Source: Numida meleagris
Lineage: Eukaryota; Chordata; Aves; Galliformes; Numididae
Reading direction: 5' to 3'
DNA length: 64,000 nucleotides
NCBI RefSeq assembly: GCF_002078875.1
Contig: NC_034410.1
Coordinates: 81,305,327 to 81,369,326, forward strand
The position numbers were made by a program, and so were the translations under genes. The stretch's first letter is position 1, and each line of letters opens with the position of its first letter. Of this stretch, positions 1 to 13,585 are shown piece by piece. The notes under the pieces were generated by a model. The model ran no database searches. It saw nothing but the letters and a program-made list of their open reading frames with translations, and was not told the DNA's origin.

Positions 1-2290
1 GATTCTATGTAACTAGCATTAGGAAATTGAACAACTCAGAAACAGTCTCTTATCTTGTACAACTTTTGCTGGACAGAAGCATATTTTTTTAATGAAGTCA
101 GTAAAGCAAGAGAGGTGCTTTACAACAATTACAGAAGCACAAATCCAACAAAATTCCTATTGTAGATTGGGTTTCTTCTTTAATTTCTCACCGTTATGGC
201 TATTCTCGCTCTATCCACAGCATACTAACTGAAATCCCTTTAACCTGTTTTAAGCACTTTAATCCTGATACACTTCTCTTTATTCTTATCCACCTAATTC
301 TTAGTAGTCATGATCAAAATTGTCAAACTGGTATTTCTAGGTTACAGCATGGTTTAATTCATATTTTGTCTTAAAATGAAATACTCCAGTGGGTCACAGT
401 ACTTCCATGGTAGATCAGGTATCATCACTAGTTTTTAGACTAACAGAAGTTAACAAATCTGGAAAAACAGCTCCACTCACACAGCAACACATCTGTATAT
501 TTCATTCTTTCCCACAGAACGATTTAAGCTATCAAAAATGTCAATTTCTGGTTGTCAACGGTTTACGGGCGTAAACCATGACACTGGTGTACTTACTGGG
601 TCATAAAACCTGTAAGTGACACTCTAAACAATGAAGTTCTGAATAGGGCCTAAGACTGAAAATACCAGCTATACAAGGTGCAGGAAAAAAAAATATAGGA
701 TTCAATTCAATTCATTAGCTGAGATAACAGATTTGAGGGCACATTTTCTATTTCATTAGAGAAGTACTGAATTGATGCTATTTCTACAAATGATAAGCAA
801 TCTAAGCTTGCTTCACCTTTCCAAATACTGAATGTTCTAGTACAGACAGTTGTCAAAATCAGTAACCATCAGTACTAAAACACCATTTTACATTTTCAGA
901 ACAGCTCACAAATCAACATTTCCAAATGTAGGACCTAGAAAATTCTCAAAAGTTAAGGATAATTCAAAAATAATAGTAATCATTAGCATTTCTATATCCA
1001 CACATGAAGAGACTTAGATCACACAAGTCACTTAAAAGCAGCAATAGATTTGCACTACAGATAACAATAGTTTTTAAAGTGACATACTCTTGACCTAACA
1101 TGAGAGAAAAACCAACAATCTAGAAGTGGTAGCATTCACTGTCACGAGTAAAAGCACTGTTACATCATTGGTTTTCCACATTAGCATGAGCAAACTAGCC
1201 AAGACAGATGACACTACTGGAAAAAATACATAATAAAGCATCATACCTGACTCTGTTTCCTAGCATGCTTCATCTATTTTTGGCTTTAGCTACTAGGCCT
1301 TCAACTGGGGAATAAGTGTTTGTGAAGAGATAAAAAGAACTAAATACTTCAATATCTATTTTCTTACTTAAGGGCAGAGAGACTACAGACTGAGTAAAAA
1401 AATATTTGTCTCTTTCATCTTAAACTATTCCTTCAGAGTATCACACCTTCAATGAAATGCTCAGTAAGTACATGCTTACAAGGAGCTAATAAATATTTTT
1501 CACATTGCAAACAAAAGGTATTTAAAATGGAAACTTACTCAGTTTAAGCATTAGATAAAAGAACTTGACCATAAATAGCAAGTTTTGACTTTTTTATTTA
1601 TAAAACAAGTTCCTACAGCTAAAGAAAAGAACACAAAAACTCAATAATGAAGCTCCAGCTTAGTAAGCATCTGCTATGTAGGCAAACAAATACAAAAATT
1701 TCCACTCCAAGAATGTTTAAAGTACAATTAGAGACTACAGAAGAGCGGCCAAGAGATGGAAGTGTGGAAACTGATCTGGCAGTTTGTAGTTTGAATTCAA
1801 GGAACTCAAGTCTGGCCTTTAAAGATCTATGATGTAGCTTCACCTCCTCCCTAAGCATTCCTTCCACCTAGCGACAAAGTTATTATAGACTTTAGAGCCA
1901 TGCATTAATGAAAACATTATTGCCTGATAACACACAACCATTAACATGTTTCAGTGCTAACTGCCTTTGTCATTAGTAAACAATAGTCTGTGGCCCTGAG
2001 TTTTAACAGGAAAATATCAGCAAATCATCTCATGTGAAGCATAAAACAAACTGAAATGTTTTGCAGAATTTCATAGGGGTTGAATAGGAGTTCTATCCCT
2101 ATGACAGGACTCCAAGAGTCTGTTTTACAACCTATTTTATAGGCTGTAGAGATGAATAGAGAATAACCTATTTCCCTACTACAGAATTTTAAAGATGTAT
2201 TTATAAACTCACCTAAAGGAACTGAATATATACCAAGTTTTACAGTATTTTATTCACAATCATAATTTAAGGCCAAGAAATTTGGGAGAT
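1..2290. other. Unassigned AT-rich non-coding sequence
   Basis: No gene, transposon end or structured repeat is recognisable. The open frames are short and not protein-like. One splice-like pair on the minus strand (about 1247-1304) has stops in all three frames. Best read as intron or intergenic DNA. Confidence 0.6.
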
Positions 2291-2633
2291 TTTAGCCTGG
2301 AGAAGAGAAGGCTCAGAGGTTCCTTATCAGTGTATACAACTGTCTGAATGAAGGCTGCAAAGAAAGTGAAGCCACACTCTGTTCAGTGGTGCCCAGTGCC
2401 AGAACAAGCAGCAATGGGAACAAAGTGGAACACAAGAGGTTCTGTGTAAACATTAGGCTGCACTTTTTGTGTGGGTGACAGAGTACTGAAGCAGAGAGGC
2501 TGTGGAGTCTCATTCTTGGAGATCTTCAAAAGCTGCCTGGACAACCTGCTCTCAGTGTCCCTGCTTGAGCAGAAGTTGAGCCAGATGGACTCAGATGGTC
2601 CTGCCAATCTCTACAATTCTGTGAATCTATGAA
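2291..2633 (+). mobile_element. CR1 LINE, diverged 5'-truncated 3' end
   Basis: The segment reads like the last few hundred bases of a CR1 retrotransposon on the plus strand. It opens with a 'gcctggagaagagaaggctc' block, which encodes the Leu-Glu-Lys-Arg-Arg-Leu stretch near the end of CR1 pol. It continues through the 'ggagatcttcaaaagc' and 'cctgcttgagcag' blocks and stops at 'attctgtgaatctatgaa', a degenerate copy of the CR1 terminal repeat. No frame stays open, so the copy is old and inactive. The family call rests on recognition of these blocks. The left edge is approximate. Confidence 0.85.
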
Positions 2634-5600
2634 TACATTTCTGTGTATTTCATGGAATAACACCAGTCCCAGAAGGCAAATCTGACATGGCTTTGCACGT
2701 GGAGCATTTATTGCGCCTAGGCAAGTGAACACAAACATATTAGAACAGATGCAGTCAGTCTCTGTTTTTAACAGAGGTCACAAATCCTTAAAATCCAACC
2801 CCGTAAGACACTGACAGAAATCAAGGATTTGGCAGAGCAGATATGCTGCGTGAATCTTGCATCTAGACAAGGTGCTTTTTTGACAACAATCACAAAGCTT
2901 TGCAGCCTAAACTCTGGACCAGATGAAAGCAAAGATAAAATGGTCCAGAGATTACAAAAGGGAAGATATCTATGAGCAGAAATACAAGGATGTTTGTGTG
3001 GGTTTTTTTTTAATTATTATTTATTTATCTTAAGTGGAGTATGGTACAAGAGAACTCTAAGGAAATGAAAAAAAAAAACAACAAAATGAAAAAAACAGTG
3101 TTGAGATGAAATGCATTATTCCTAATCTCTTTGTTAGTACCAGAACTGTTTGAGTCAGAATCTTCCTTAGAACTAAAACCTTGCACAGATGCGCATAGAA
3201 TTTTTTGTTTATGTTAACTCCCAATACACTTTTGCATAGTTCATTTTATTAGTTAGCAAATCTATATATAATAATGGCCCCAGGGCATTGTTTTTTTTTT
3301 TAATGTTAAAAGCGCATCAATATTAATTCTGCATACCTGTGAAAATAAATACCACACTGCATTTTAGCTTTGTAATCAAGATGTCACTTGATAGTTTTTT
3401 TCTAAAGATGGAACTATCAAGTTTTCCCCCCCCTTTTTTATTCCCCCCAAAACCAAGGTAGCCACTTGTACAGTTTTGTTGACTGTATTGTCAATTTATT
3501 TCATAGGACTTTCAGGAAATCTTAGTGTACTTCAAACATCAAGAGCTTCTCATGATCTTTCTAGCAGGGTTGCAAGCTCTATTTCAGTTGTTCAAAAACT
3601 TGAACAACCACTGTAAATAAAACTGTAATGCTACAGGGATAGTGTGCTGGCTTTTTTTTTTTTTTTTTTTGCAGCTTCTCACGACGTCTTACCCATCTTT
3701 TCTCTGCTTGAAAAGTCAAGTCCTCAATCTTCTTTCCAGTTTCTCAACCTTTCGAGCTCTCAAATTTCCCTCATAAATTTTGCTAGTCATCTCTACAGTC
3801 TCCAGGCAACTCTACAGTTTTTGCAAGCAATCTGCATCTGTTTCTCTAAAATCCATCCAGAGGTGCTGTAGTTTTAAGTCTGAAGTACTGCAGGACTAAT
3901 GCAGACACTTGAAAAAGTTCAGAGAGACCTAATCCACAAGGTAGGGGTCAAATTTATATCACAAAGTGTTTTGATTAAATGCCAAACCTTCAGAAGACTT
4001 CAGCTCTATATAGAGGCAACAGACGTGACAGAATAAAAATAGGTTTTTCATTTACATTGTTTTACTTTTTCCTACTTAGTAACAACAGTTTCGCTGGCAC
4101 TGAACAATCTTATCTCAATAAATAAAAATGGCTCATAGGAAGGAGTTAACAGCAATCATCCCACTGCTTTGTACTTCAAACAGAAAAAAAATCTAGAATG
4201 ATTATCAACGATATTTGCTCTCTTGGATCCTTATTTATTACCTAAATGCCTAGCAGTCATAGTATATACACATCATGGAACAAACCTACTTTACTTCATA
4301 GTCTTATTTTCTCCTGCAATGTCATAAACCTTCCCTTCCACGTCTTATGGATCTTCAGATCTCTTTCCAGTTCTCCCTTCATTTAAACACATTCTGGCCT
4401 TTATCATATCTCTCTCAGTTACTGCTTTGGCAACACTTTTTCTATTTTTAGCTTATCATATTCAAGCTATCCCTTCCTTGCCATATTGCTAAGCCCAGTG
4501 GACAGTCTCATTTTCCTCCAAGTAACCTTTATTCCGGACATACAAATAGTCCTCCAACCCAGAAAATGTAGAAACATATTCCACAAGGATATTTCTTTTA
4601 AAAAATATTTAAATAATTTTTAAAAATCCTTAAAAAAATGCTTCTTTTTTTGTCAGCATAATTCAGCCAACAGACAATATCATCATAAGATATAAAAGCA
4701 TAAAAAAAACCCTGACTGCATAAAAACGCACTTTAGGCTTGTTTTTAAAAACACGCTAGTCATTGTAGTATAACATGAAAATAGACTAGAAATCCACTGA
4801 AAGAGCCACTAATGCCTCTTCCAGCACATTACCTACACAGCTGAGTCTGTACCTGGAGTGTTCTGTTGGTCTGTATTTATGAATATCACTGAATTACCCT
4901 CACTCTTCCAAGTACACTAACAGTTACTTTTCAGCATTATTCTTCTGAAGAAGAATGGATAAAGTCAGTAGGTAGAGGGGATTACTTTCCACTGCAGCAT
5001 TTTTCTCTTTATATTTCAAGGAGAAAATAGTGTCATTGGAAAATGTAGAAGGCATGATTACAATCCTTCTAGTGGCATCTATTAGGAAGAAAGACTTCTT
5101 TTTATTTCCTCTAATTATAAACAGATGAGAGGCTACGGAAGCATTCACTGGCAATCTAAAGCACATATACATCAGGAACCTTTTGAAAACTTCATGACCC
5201 AAAATAAATTCTCTGAGGATAACATTTCAGCTCTCCCCTTCTCCTCAGAAAGCAATAATTAACATAATCATAAGAAGAGCTGATGATCCAGACTCTGACA
5301 TCTGCATCTATAACATTTCAAAACACAAAATCACATCAGTTTCATAGACAAAACAAGATCCTTTTTTCCGGAAGCAAGTCACAGCCTCACGTTTAATACA
5401 CTAAATATTGATGACCAAGCAAGCATTAAAAAAGGAAAAAATGTATTTTTTCTTTTTTTTTTATTACCTTTTTCTGAGTAAGGCTTAAAATTTTACAAGA
5501 CCAAAAAGCTTGCCTGAGCAGGAAGAAATTGCTTCCATTGAGATGGCTGAGCAACTAAAGGAACTAAATAACATGATTTTCTAGCCATAAAACTCCTATC

Positions 5601-6284
5601 GGTTCTCATTAATTTGCAAAATGAAAGCAGTCTGTTATAAAATTCGAAGCATCTCCTGTAAAATTTTACAATTTGGATAGTGTATTGAGAAGTGGTCTTC
5701 TAAGATTTTCCTCTACAATTTACTTGTTCGTTAACACTAGTTCAACTGTCTTAGAAGAAGATGAGTTTGGAGCTCCATCTACAGGTACAAGCATAAAGTT
5801 CTCCTTGAGAAACGACTGAGGCCAACTAACGCAAGTTCCACTTGAAAAACAAAGCGAAAGGAGGTAAGATTATTGACTACAGTGAAGACAAAGGAAAGGG
5901 AGAGAAAAAGAAAAACACAATCATTCAGACTCAGCAGCAGTACAACTCTGCCTGTACTACACTGCACCTGAGCTAAGTACACCCTCCCAGATTTGTTAGC
6001 TCAGGTTTGTTGTGAGAGTTTGGTAGTGGGGTATTCTGGCTTTTTGTACTATGAGAATACTTGATTGGATTGGCTTGTCTTGAGTCTCTTCTCTACAGAA
6101 TCCTGCTGCATACTCAGCAACATCCTCAATAAAAGTAAACTGGATTTTTATGCTGTTGGACATAATTGGTCCATGTTTCACAGTTTTGCTGCCTAAAAAC
6201 CCATCTAACATTTCATGTTATCCATTTCATGAACTGTCTGATGGTATGCTCATGGCAAGATAATATTCCACGTTCAAGTCCTTG
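2634..6284. other. Unassigned non-coding sequence with T/A homopolymers
   Basis: Nothing gene-like is seen. There is a C-then-T run near 3425-3440, a 9-bp inverted repeat with a 4-nt loop at 3587-3608, and a 19-T run at 3652-3670 followed directly by GCAG. The last could mimic a splice acceptor, but no supported exon follows. Confidence 0.6.
3652..3670. repeat. Poly-T run (19 nt)
   Basis: Nineteen uninterrupted T residues. No transposon body is recognised beside it on either strand. Confidence 0.9.
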
Positions 6285-6345
6285 CACAGATGAGTAGACT
6301 TGAACAGCTCTTCCAACTTCAGTATTCTGTGACTCAATATTCAAC
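6285..6345 (+). mobile_element. Possible CR1 3' tail fragment
   Basis: The stretch 'cttccaacttcagtattctgtgactcaat' resembles the last bases of CR1, where a 'cttccaacc...attctgtgattc' motif is typical. The fragment is very short and the bases upstream are not clearly CR1, so chance similarity is possible. Confidence 0.3.
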
Positions 6346-9300
6346 ACAAGACAGCTATTAGAAGAGGTATTAATTCTGCTCATAGATTTGATAATGAACT
6401 GTAATTAGTGAGAAGGGACATGGTGGATAGATGCTGTTCTGTTTTATGATCCATAAAAATAGAATGACATTTTAGTCTTTTTCTCTTTTATTATGCTAGT
6501 GGTAGAATAATTTTAAATGTGGAGTCCACATATATGTGAAAAATACTTCACGATCTTGCCACTTTTTCCTCTAAATACATTTTGTATACTATTCACAGGT
6601 ATAAATCCAGTAGGTTATTTATTTCTTTCTTCTGTTATCTTATGCTTTAGGACAAGGAGTTCCTAAACCTACAGATTTTAAAAGGAGAGAAAAGTGAATT
6701 AATGCAAAGAATACAAGAGAAAGGATGTGGTTAAACATCCAACGAAACAGTAACAAAATGGCAGAAGGAGGCTTCATGTGTCATCAGATCGAGACTGGCA
6801 GCTTAATTTTTAAAAGGTGGAATTTCAAATTGCCACGGCAGGAAACTAAAGAAGAAAACTTCCCCCTCACTCTGCTGAAAATCACGATACTGAGAACTAA
6901 TGCTGACTTCGTCAATTCTATACACTGCTACACAATCAGCAAAGTAAGGAGAAAACCTTAGGCGTTACTCGCTATTCCTAAAGGAAACATACTTTTGACT
7001 AACATGAAACAGGAAGTTGGTTCTGAGTTAACACATCTCTATGGGGCTGCTTAAATTTACTTAAGCCAATTAATTAATGAGGCATTCAAGTTTTGTCATT
7101 GAGCTGTAGTATCCCAGGAACACACCAGTGGACTTTCAACATTAAACAGTTTTAATACCTAAGCATCATTATCAACTAAATAGAACAAAATGAGAGAACA
7201 ATGGGAGTGAATGACAAGAACCATAAGACATGATGAAAACTGATGGAATCCATGCAGGAAGAGTAAAAATAGTGTTGCAGGAGCACTCTGAACATCAAGG
7301 TTGAAAAACAACCAGTATTTTGAATGGAAGAATAGCCTAGAGTGAGACCACGGCAACTGGGTTTACCAAAGCAAAAATACAACATCACATCAAAAGGACT
7401 GAAAAAGAGCACAGGAGAATCAGACTTAAGTGGCAAGAGGATGAGCAAAAGCAATGCAGAAAGATATTGCACTCAAAACATTTGTAAAAAGTCAGTAATG
7501 AGATTACACTAAGAACAAAGAGAAAGGAGTGACAGGCAATCAACAATCAACTGGGATTGTAGCAGGCATTTGATACAGGAGCATAAAAAGCAGACACCTG
7601 GTGTAGAGGTGACATAGTTGCATCAGAGACACAGAAGTGGAAATAAGTCATTACATAAATAGGAATTAGAGCTGTAATCATCTTTGATTTCTAAATCATA
7701 GATCAAATGCATTCATAATTTGGAGGCAAAACCTCTGATAGTTGCAAAACAAAATATCTGAAGAAACTACTCTCTTTCTTTTTACCTACTAGTAATTGAT
7801 GGGTATAAATCATAGAATTGGAAGCTGCTGGAAGCAGAGCAAGCAAACGATTCACAGTGAGGAAATTCCTTGTTTCCAGTCTTTGATTCTTTTTTTTTTT
7901 TTTCCAGTGTACTGTACAGGTCCTCCTAACTAATTACAAATTTCTTCCTAACTTACTGCTTGTTTACATTCCTATAAGAATATATAACTGATGAGCAAAA
8001 AAAAAAAATTACACATCTTAGAATCATAGCTCTTTTTTCCCCTGTGCTGAAATGCAAACTATTCCCAGTTTTCCGTTGACTGCAATAACAGACTCAGTGT
8101 TCTACAAACAAGTTGGAAGACTTGAGGTGAGCTAAGATGGAAATGCGGATGATATTTAGCCTCCTTGTTAGCAAATGTCTAGAATCACAATCAAGCAAAC
8201 AGCTTTCCTGCTACAACTATGAAACCTCACTCAAGTGTCCTAACAGTCAACAAATTCACCATAGAAATTTTGGAGTTAAATTGAGATACTGATGAATAAA
8301 GTTATTTGTTTTATTTCATCTTACAAGTTTCTTTAAACATTATTAGTTAAATCTTGTGAGGAATTACATGTGTATGCTTTCCTGCTATGTATGGCACTCT
8401 GCAGATTTCCTTTTAATTGACAAGTGAATCTAATTCAACTTCTTTCAAAGTTGAATGACTTCCAGAACAAGCATTCAGCAGTTTTCTTTGTGAAGGTAAT
8501 CACATTATCCAAGGTTCCATTGCTTAAAATATGCTTTATTTTACAGACAAACATTTTATTTTGAAATCCATATAGATTCTTCCTACTTGCTATACTTCGA
8601 TACAGAATCCAGGATTATAATGGAAACAAACAAAAGTTGTCTTTTCATATGTGCGGAACCTTTCATGAAAAAGTGTCAAAGACTTTTTAGGGAATATTGT
8701 CCACATCCCTTTCCTCCCCGATTTGCAAATTTCTGATCAGTTTGTATATGGATCCTGAATCACCAATGTAATACCGAAGGAGCGTGTACTATCTGAAAGG
8801 TCTGAAAAACAACATTCCAATAAACGTAACAGAAATATAGCAAATCATTCTAGACTGTACTGAACAAACATGGGAGACTGAGCCAAAGCATTAAGGACTC
8901 CATCTGGACATAACATTACAGTTCAATTAGGTATACCAGAGACTTGCTGCTGGATTCACTGGAAGAAGCATCATTGTTCTTTCAATGGTCAAAGCCAATG
9001 ACTGCTTCCTATCTTATCCCTCTTCCTTTCTTATATAAACATTATCACCTGAGACTCTTATGTACAAAGCAACTATGCCATATAGATAGACTAGCAAGTA
9101 CAGAACACAAATTCATATGGAATGAGGACTAGATGTATCAAAGCAGAAATCACCAAGTTACTGTTTCATTGAGCGGAACCACCACCAAGGAATTGGGGAG
9201 GATAAGGAAGCATCTGATGATACCAAAATGCTGTTTGACAGGGCCTTGCTCATAAAACATGTCAATAATTAAAGATCTCATTCCAACAGAGCTTTCTTCT

Positions 9301-11934
9301 ACCCTGGTTTTCTGCTTGTACAGTTACTGAATGCGCTACACAAATACCAGCACATTCAGTTTCCCCTAGAAGAATACCTCCTTCCTAGTCATGTTTGAGA
9401 GCTTGTGGTTGAAAATGTCTTCTAGCCAGCTGACAACAACGAGGAGGATTTTGCTCAGATGCTCCGAGAAACAGCAGACACCCCTAAAGCAACTGCCAGT
9501 GGCAATACACATAAGAAGAACAGACTGTAGTCTTCCTTCATTTGTGCTTCAGCAATATTTGAGTGGTACAGCTCAGTTGTATAACCTACTTGAATACAAA
9601 ATCCTTGATGGAAGAGGTCAACATCAGCCTTGTTCACCTTCCACAATATTTCTATCCACATAAGTTTTCTAAACAGCACAAAAGCCTATAGTCCTGTATG
9701 GCTAGCAGCAGTGAAAAGTCCTATTAGAAAGCTGACTCCACAACAGAAATATTTTCTAAACTTAAGCAATATACTGGGAGACTCATAAATATACTTTATT
9801 TGGCAAGTCAGCAATCTTGATCAAGCCCTGCTAGCTCCCCTGGGCCTTGTGCCTAAGGTTTGACATACCTGTATGTTAGTATTAGCAAGTACTTCACAAT
9901 CCCAAAATACGTAAAGGAACATGCTGGAAGGATCTAGGTAAGTGCTTGTCCTGAATACAGTTCTTAGATGCATTCTAGTAAGTGTGGACATTGAGAAAGC
10001 AAACATCCCTGTCCAAACAAGATGCATACTGTGGGTTATTACACTACACATAAATAGCCACAGTACTGAGGAGAGAGCAGACCTCTCCACGGATGGAATC
10101 TGAGCTGAACACCTACCAGTGGTCCATCTGACGCCGCACAAAAAGGATGGTTATCATCTGAAAGTAAATAAGATTTACTCACTATCCATGTTTCTCTTCC
10201 CATTTCTATCTTATTGCTAAAGCATCTTTTTTATATTACTCTTGGATTATGTGCCTTTCTTTTTGAGATCTAGAAAGGACCATGCACCTTCTCCACGCAA
10301 AACAAAAACAACTCTGCTCAAAATGTCACGCCTATGATCCAACACCTTCCAGAGACTTCTGCTAATGGATCATGTTGTTGACACGAAGAAATCCTGCATT
10401 AAGTATAGGTAGAAAAACTACAAACCTTTCCCAAACATTCCCTCAAAATCTTCTTAGAAACTACTGATCAGAGTTACTGCTTCAGGTTATTAATGCCTTC
10501 TAACACTCCCAAGGTGGGAAAAATAAAGCAAAGGTATCATACCAGCCTCTAGAATATGGGCAATTTACTAGTGAGCCCATGATGAGTCTGTTCCATGCAG
10601 CAGCTGCTGGAAGACTGTTGCCAGCCAGATGTCTTGGCTTCTCAACAGAGCATCAACCCTCAGACTTCCACAGGGTTCACCTGTACTGGCAAAGGAACCC
10701 CACAACCTATTTAAAGCCAAGCTTGTGTTTTCACATAACTCACACTACACATCTCTAACACTATTCCTAGGCAACTTTCTGCATTGGACTACATTTTTTT
10801 CTACATAGTTTTCCTCCTGAGTGCAGTTCTCCAGAGTGAGATCACACCAGAGTATGCACCCCTCAAGCAAGACACATGACATCACCAGAGGTTTTGCATT
10901 CTGAATCCTTTACACAGTCCTTCAGCATTTACCCTGTGCTCAGACGGTTGAGTATCACTCCCTGGGACAGCAGCCTTTGCTAGGGTAGACTTAATCAGTG
11001 TTCACTGTTCAGAATGCAGTCATTTAGCTTGAAGACTTTTGACAAATAGCTGTAAAAAAAACACAGAAGTAGTTTTGAAATAAGCTTCCAAACACTGCTC
11101 TTTTTTGCTTTTTGTTTTTGATATACTTCAAGTTGCCTATTTCTTCCCATCATGTCTGTATCAGCATTTTTCAGAACCTCCTCAGCTTCTTGGTGTTGGC
11201 AACAGCTTATAGCAATGAATTTGATTGTGCAGCATTACCTAAAGCGTTGCATCATGATCTATACCTCCTTTCAGCATTCTGAATATGATCATTCTTTGGT
11301 GTGTCACTAAAAAAGCATCAAAGTTTTTCTTGTTTGTTATTGGATTCAGTCTCACCCTTTCTGTTCTTGGAGCTCCAAAGGAGCTTTAAGAGTGATTAAC
11401 ATGCAGTATTCCTTTTATCCTTTTCTCCTGATAACATTGGTCCTCTTTCCACTTTTAAGAGGTGGAAATTAAATGATTTGAATCTCCTAGTCTTGTCGGT
11501 GTTTGGAGGTTTTTTGTTGTTATTGTTTTGTTTTCACTAGACTACTATGTAGAGTCCAAGGCCCTCCCAGTTTCTCTTACTCTTCACATGTCACGCTTTT
11601 CTATTTACAGCTGGAAGAATAGCTCTTCTAATCAACAGAAAACAGCCCAACCAAAAGCCATTCTAGCACAGGGTTTACATTTATGATTGCCATGTATCAT
11701 ATTTAATACATTCACCCATTTTCATTAATCTCCCATCTAAAATAAGTGAGCCTGTTCTCATTCACAGAAGTCTTAAATGATTTCCATCACTTTCTCCAAA
11801 ACTCACTCAATCAGTAGCATCAGGGGAGGTAGCTGCCAGAATAAACAGTAATCCAGTTAAAACTACATTTTTACTTTATAAATAAATGGTATTTTCCTTT
11901 TTGGCTCATCCACTACGCTTATTCCCCTCACCAT
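6346..11934. other. Unassigned non-coding sequence
   Basis: No gene or mobile element is recognised over this long stretch. A possible coiled-coil-like exon at 6651-6731 is described in the findings. A 9-bp inverted repeat with a 6-nt loop lies at 8433-8456. The 106-codon minus-strand open frame at 9821-10141 has no recognisable domain. A strong acceptor-like site precedes 11613, with 24 open codons and then a stop, and is probably chance. Confidence 0.55.
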
Positions 11935-12060
11935 ATTCTCTTTCCTCAGACACATCAGGATTCCATTTGCTTTTTTGACTGCATAGGAGCACCAGCAAAT
12001 GCCCATATTGTTGCTCACATCCTTCAGCTGACACTGTTCATTTACTACAGCACAAGACAT
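11935..12060 (-). mobile_element. Weak CR1-like pol fragment
   Basis: The minus strand encodes 'VKKANGILMCLRKEN', similar to the Lys-Lys-Ala-Asn-(Gly/Ser)-Ile-Leu-x-Cys-(Ile/Leu)-Arg motif near the C-terminal end of CR1 pol, which the better copy at 22.7-23.3 kb also carries. The surrounding sequence is too diverged to fix the edges. It may be an old CR1 or another LINE of the same clade. Confidence 0.4.
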
Positions 12061-13293
12061 TATATGGATCATTCACTTTTTTTCCCTCCTTCCTTTTCCT
12101 TCACCTTTCTTTCTTCCTCATCTTCCACAATATATTATTTTGCATTTAACAATATTTTGGGTTAAAACTTCTGTAACATCTCCACTTCAACACCTTCCAC
12201 ATACATGTAATGACAGGGTAGACAAAGTCACTACATGACTGCAGGGCAATGCAACATCTTGGTAAGTACGCATTTGCTTTCTAATTATGAGCTAACTATA
12301 TAGAGATGCTGAAGTATTTTACATGCTAATTGTACTAAATTATCATATGATTACACAGGTAAATTGACATCTGCAAAGTTCTTTGAATGCCAGGCAAGCC
12401 CAGCAGCAACATATTGTAAAAATTCACATTTTAACAGCATGAAGCATACTCCCACAGGTCTGCTATTCAGTTACTGCTCTCAATAAAGCTTTCGGTATTA
12501 TTTGGTATGATTCAGGTGCTTATATCTGTCAACACTGCTATATTGACTCATTCTGCAAGTGAAAAAAATAGTATACCTCTAAACATGTAAAATAGGGTAA
12601 TAATTTTAAGTAATTACACTCCAGTTATGCATCACCAATAAACTATTCAACTGAACTCAAATTTCCAACCATATATTCACATCCTTTTTCACTTTGATTT
12701 GTCCCTTCTGTGTCCCACTGCTTATCACTTTCTCTTTGCAAATTACAGCTATTATGTCATTTTACATATAATAACTTCCATGTTATGAAAATTATGCATA
12801 ACAGCTTTTATTTGTGAGATATTTAATCACAACATTTTATACTATGCAAAACATCGTTCACAACAGGGTCTCAGGACTTCAGGGGCATCAGCAATGATTT
12901 CTAGACTTTTTCCCAGCACGCTGGGAAATGCAAGGAAAAAAAAGTGTCGATGATTATCTCACCAGAAACTAATTCCACCCAAGGGAGCATCAGCTGAGAT
13001 TCAGTTCTGATATCCATGCAACTCAAAAGGACTTTCTGTGGGGTAAGAAAGAATGCCAGGAGGTGCTGAAGTAGTAAATAGGCACCCAGGGGGAATAAGG
13101 AAGACAATTAAATTTCTCCTTCTCGCATAGTCCCAGAACATTCTGAACTCTTCATTCTCAGTCCTGAAACAACTCTTGATACTTTTTCCTTTATACAGAG
13201 TGAAGCATCAATTGAAAGCTGAAGGTCATTGGGATCGGTTCTTCAGCTCACTGCTATGTAGTAGTGAAGATGTTCTACCATATGCCTAATTCT
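12061..13293. other. Unassigned non-coding sequence
   Basis: AT-rich with no recognisable gene or repeat. The open frame at 12901-13107 (minus) shows no known domain. Confidence 0.6.
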
Positions 13294-13392
13294 AGGTAGC
13301 TTAGCCTTGGCTATCAGCCCAGCTCCCGCCCAGCCACTTGTTCACTCTCATCGCTGTGTTCTCCCACAAAGGCCACCCCTGCAGCTCCCATT
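13294..13392 (-). mobile_element. Possible eroded LTR tail of an avian endogenous retrovirus
   Basis: On the minus strand the block running through 'gagtgaacaagtggctggg' to 'agccaaggctaagctacc' resembles the U5 end of a common avian LTR class. That class has a GAGTGAGC-AAGCGGCTGGG block followed by a ...GGTTAAACCAC end. The fragment is GC-rich compared with its flanks. No target-site duplication is visible and most of the LTR is missing. Confidence 0.35.
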
Positions 13393-13530
13393 CTGCCACT
13401 ACCAAAAAAATCTTTGACACCTATACACAAAACAGCAAGATACATTTCATTCCAAAACCAGAAGTTCTTATTTCTTTTTATTCCCTGCAGAAGACTTATA
13501 TTAAAATTCTTATATAAGCATATACAAGTA

Positions 13531-13585
13531 TTGAACAGTTTTAAACTGTTCAATATCATATCAAATATCATATCAAATATCATAT
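13531..13585. repeat. Near-perfect palindrome abutting a 12-bp tandem repeat
   Basis: Positions 13531-13553 form an inverted repeat with two 11-base arms (ttgaacagttt / aaactgttcaa) around one central T. From 13552 the unit 'aatatcatatca' is repeated almost three times. The arms can pair completely, so the strand could form a hairpin or cruciform. Confidence 0.85.

Noticed and set aside
1247..1304. Minus-strand segment between CCCCAG and CAG|GTATGA
   Set aside because: Stops occur in all three frames and the length is only 58 bp.
3652..3871. Poly-T then GCAG followed by 68 open codons, as a splice acceptor and exon
   Set aside because: The tract is a homopolymer, the peptide is Ser/Phe/Leu-rich and low in complexity, and no convincing donor follows in frame.
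7803..7830. 'aaatcatagaattggaag' as a CR1 3' end
   Set aside because: The match stops after about 18 bases and the following sequence is not CR1-like.
9821..10141. 106-codon minus-strand open frame as a gene
   Set aside because: No domain, no splice or promoter context, and composition like the surrounding non-coding DNA.
11613..11690. Strong acceptor (cttttctatttacag) with 24 open codons then a stop
   Set aside because: No supporting downstream signal, and a second frame is also open for 17 codons. It shows how often such patterns arise by chance here.
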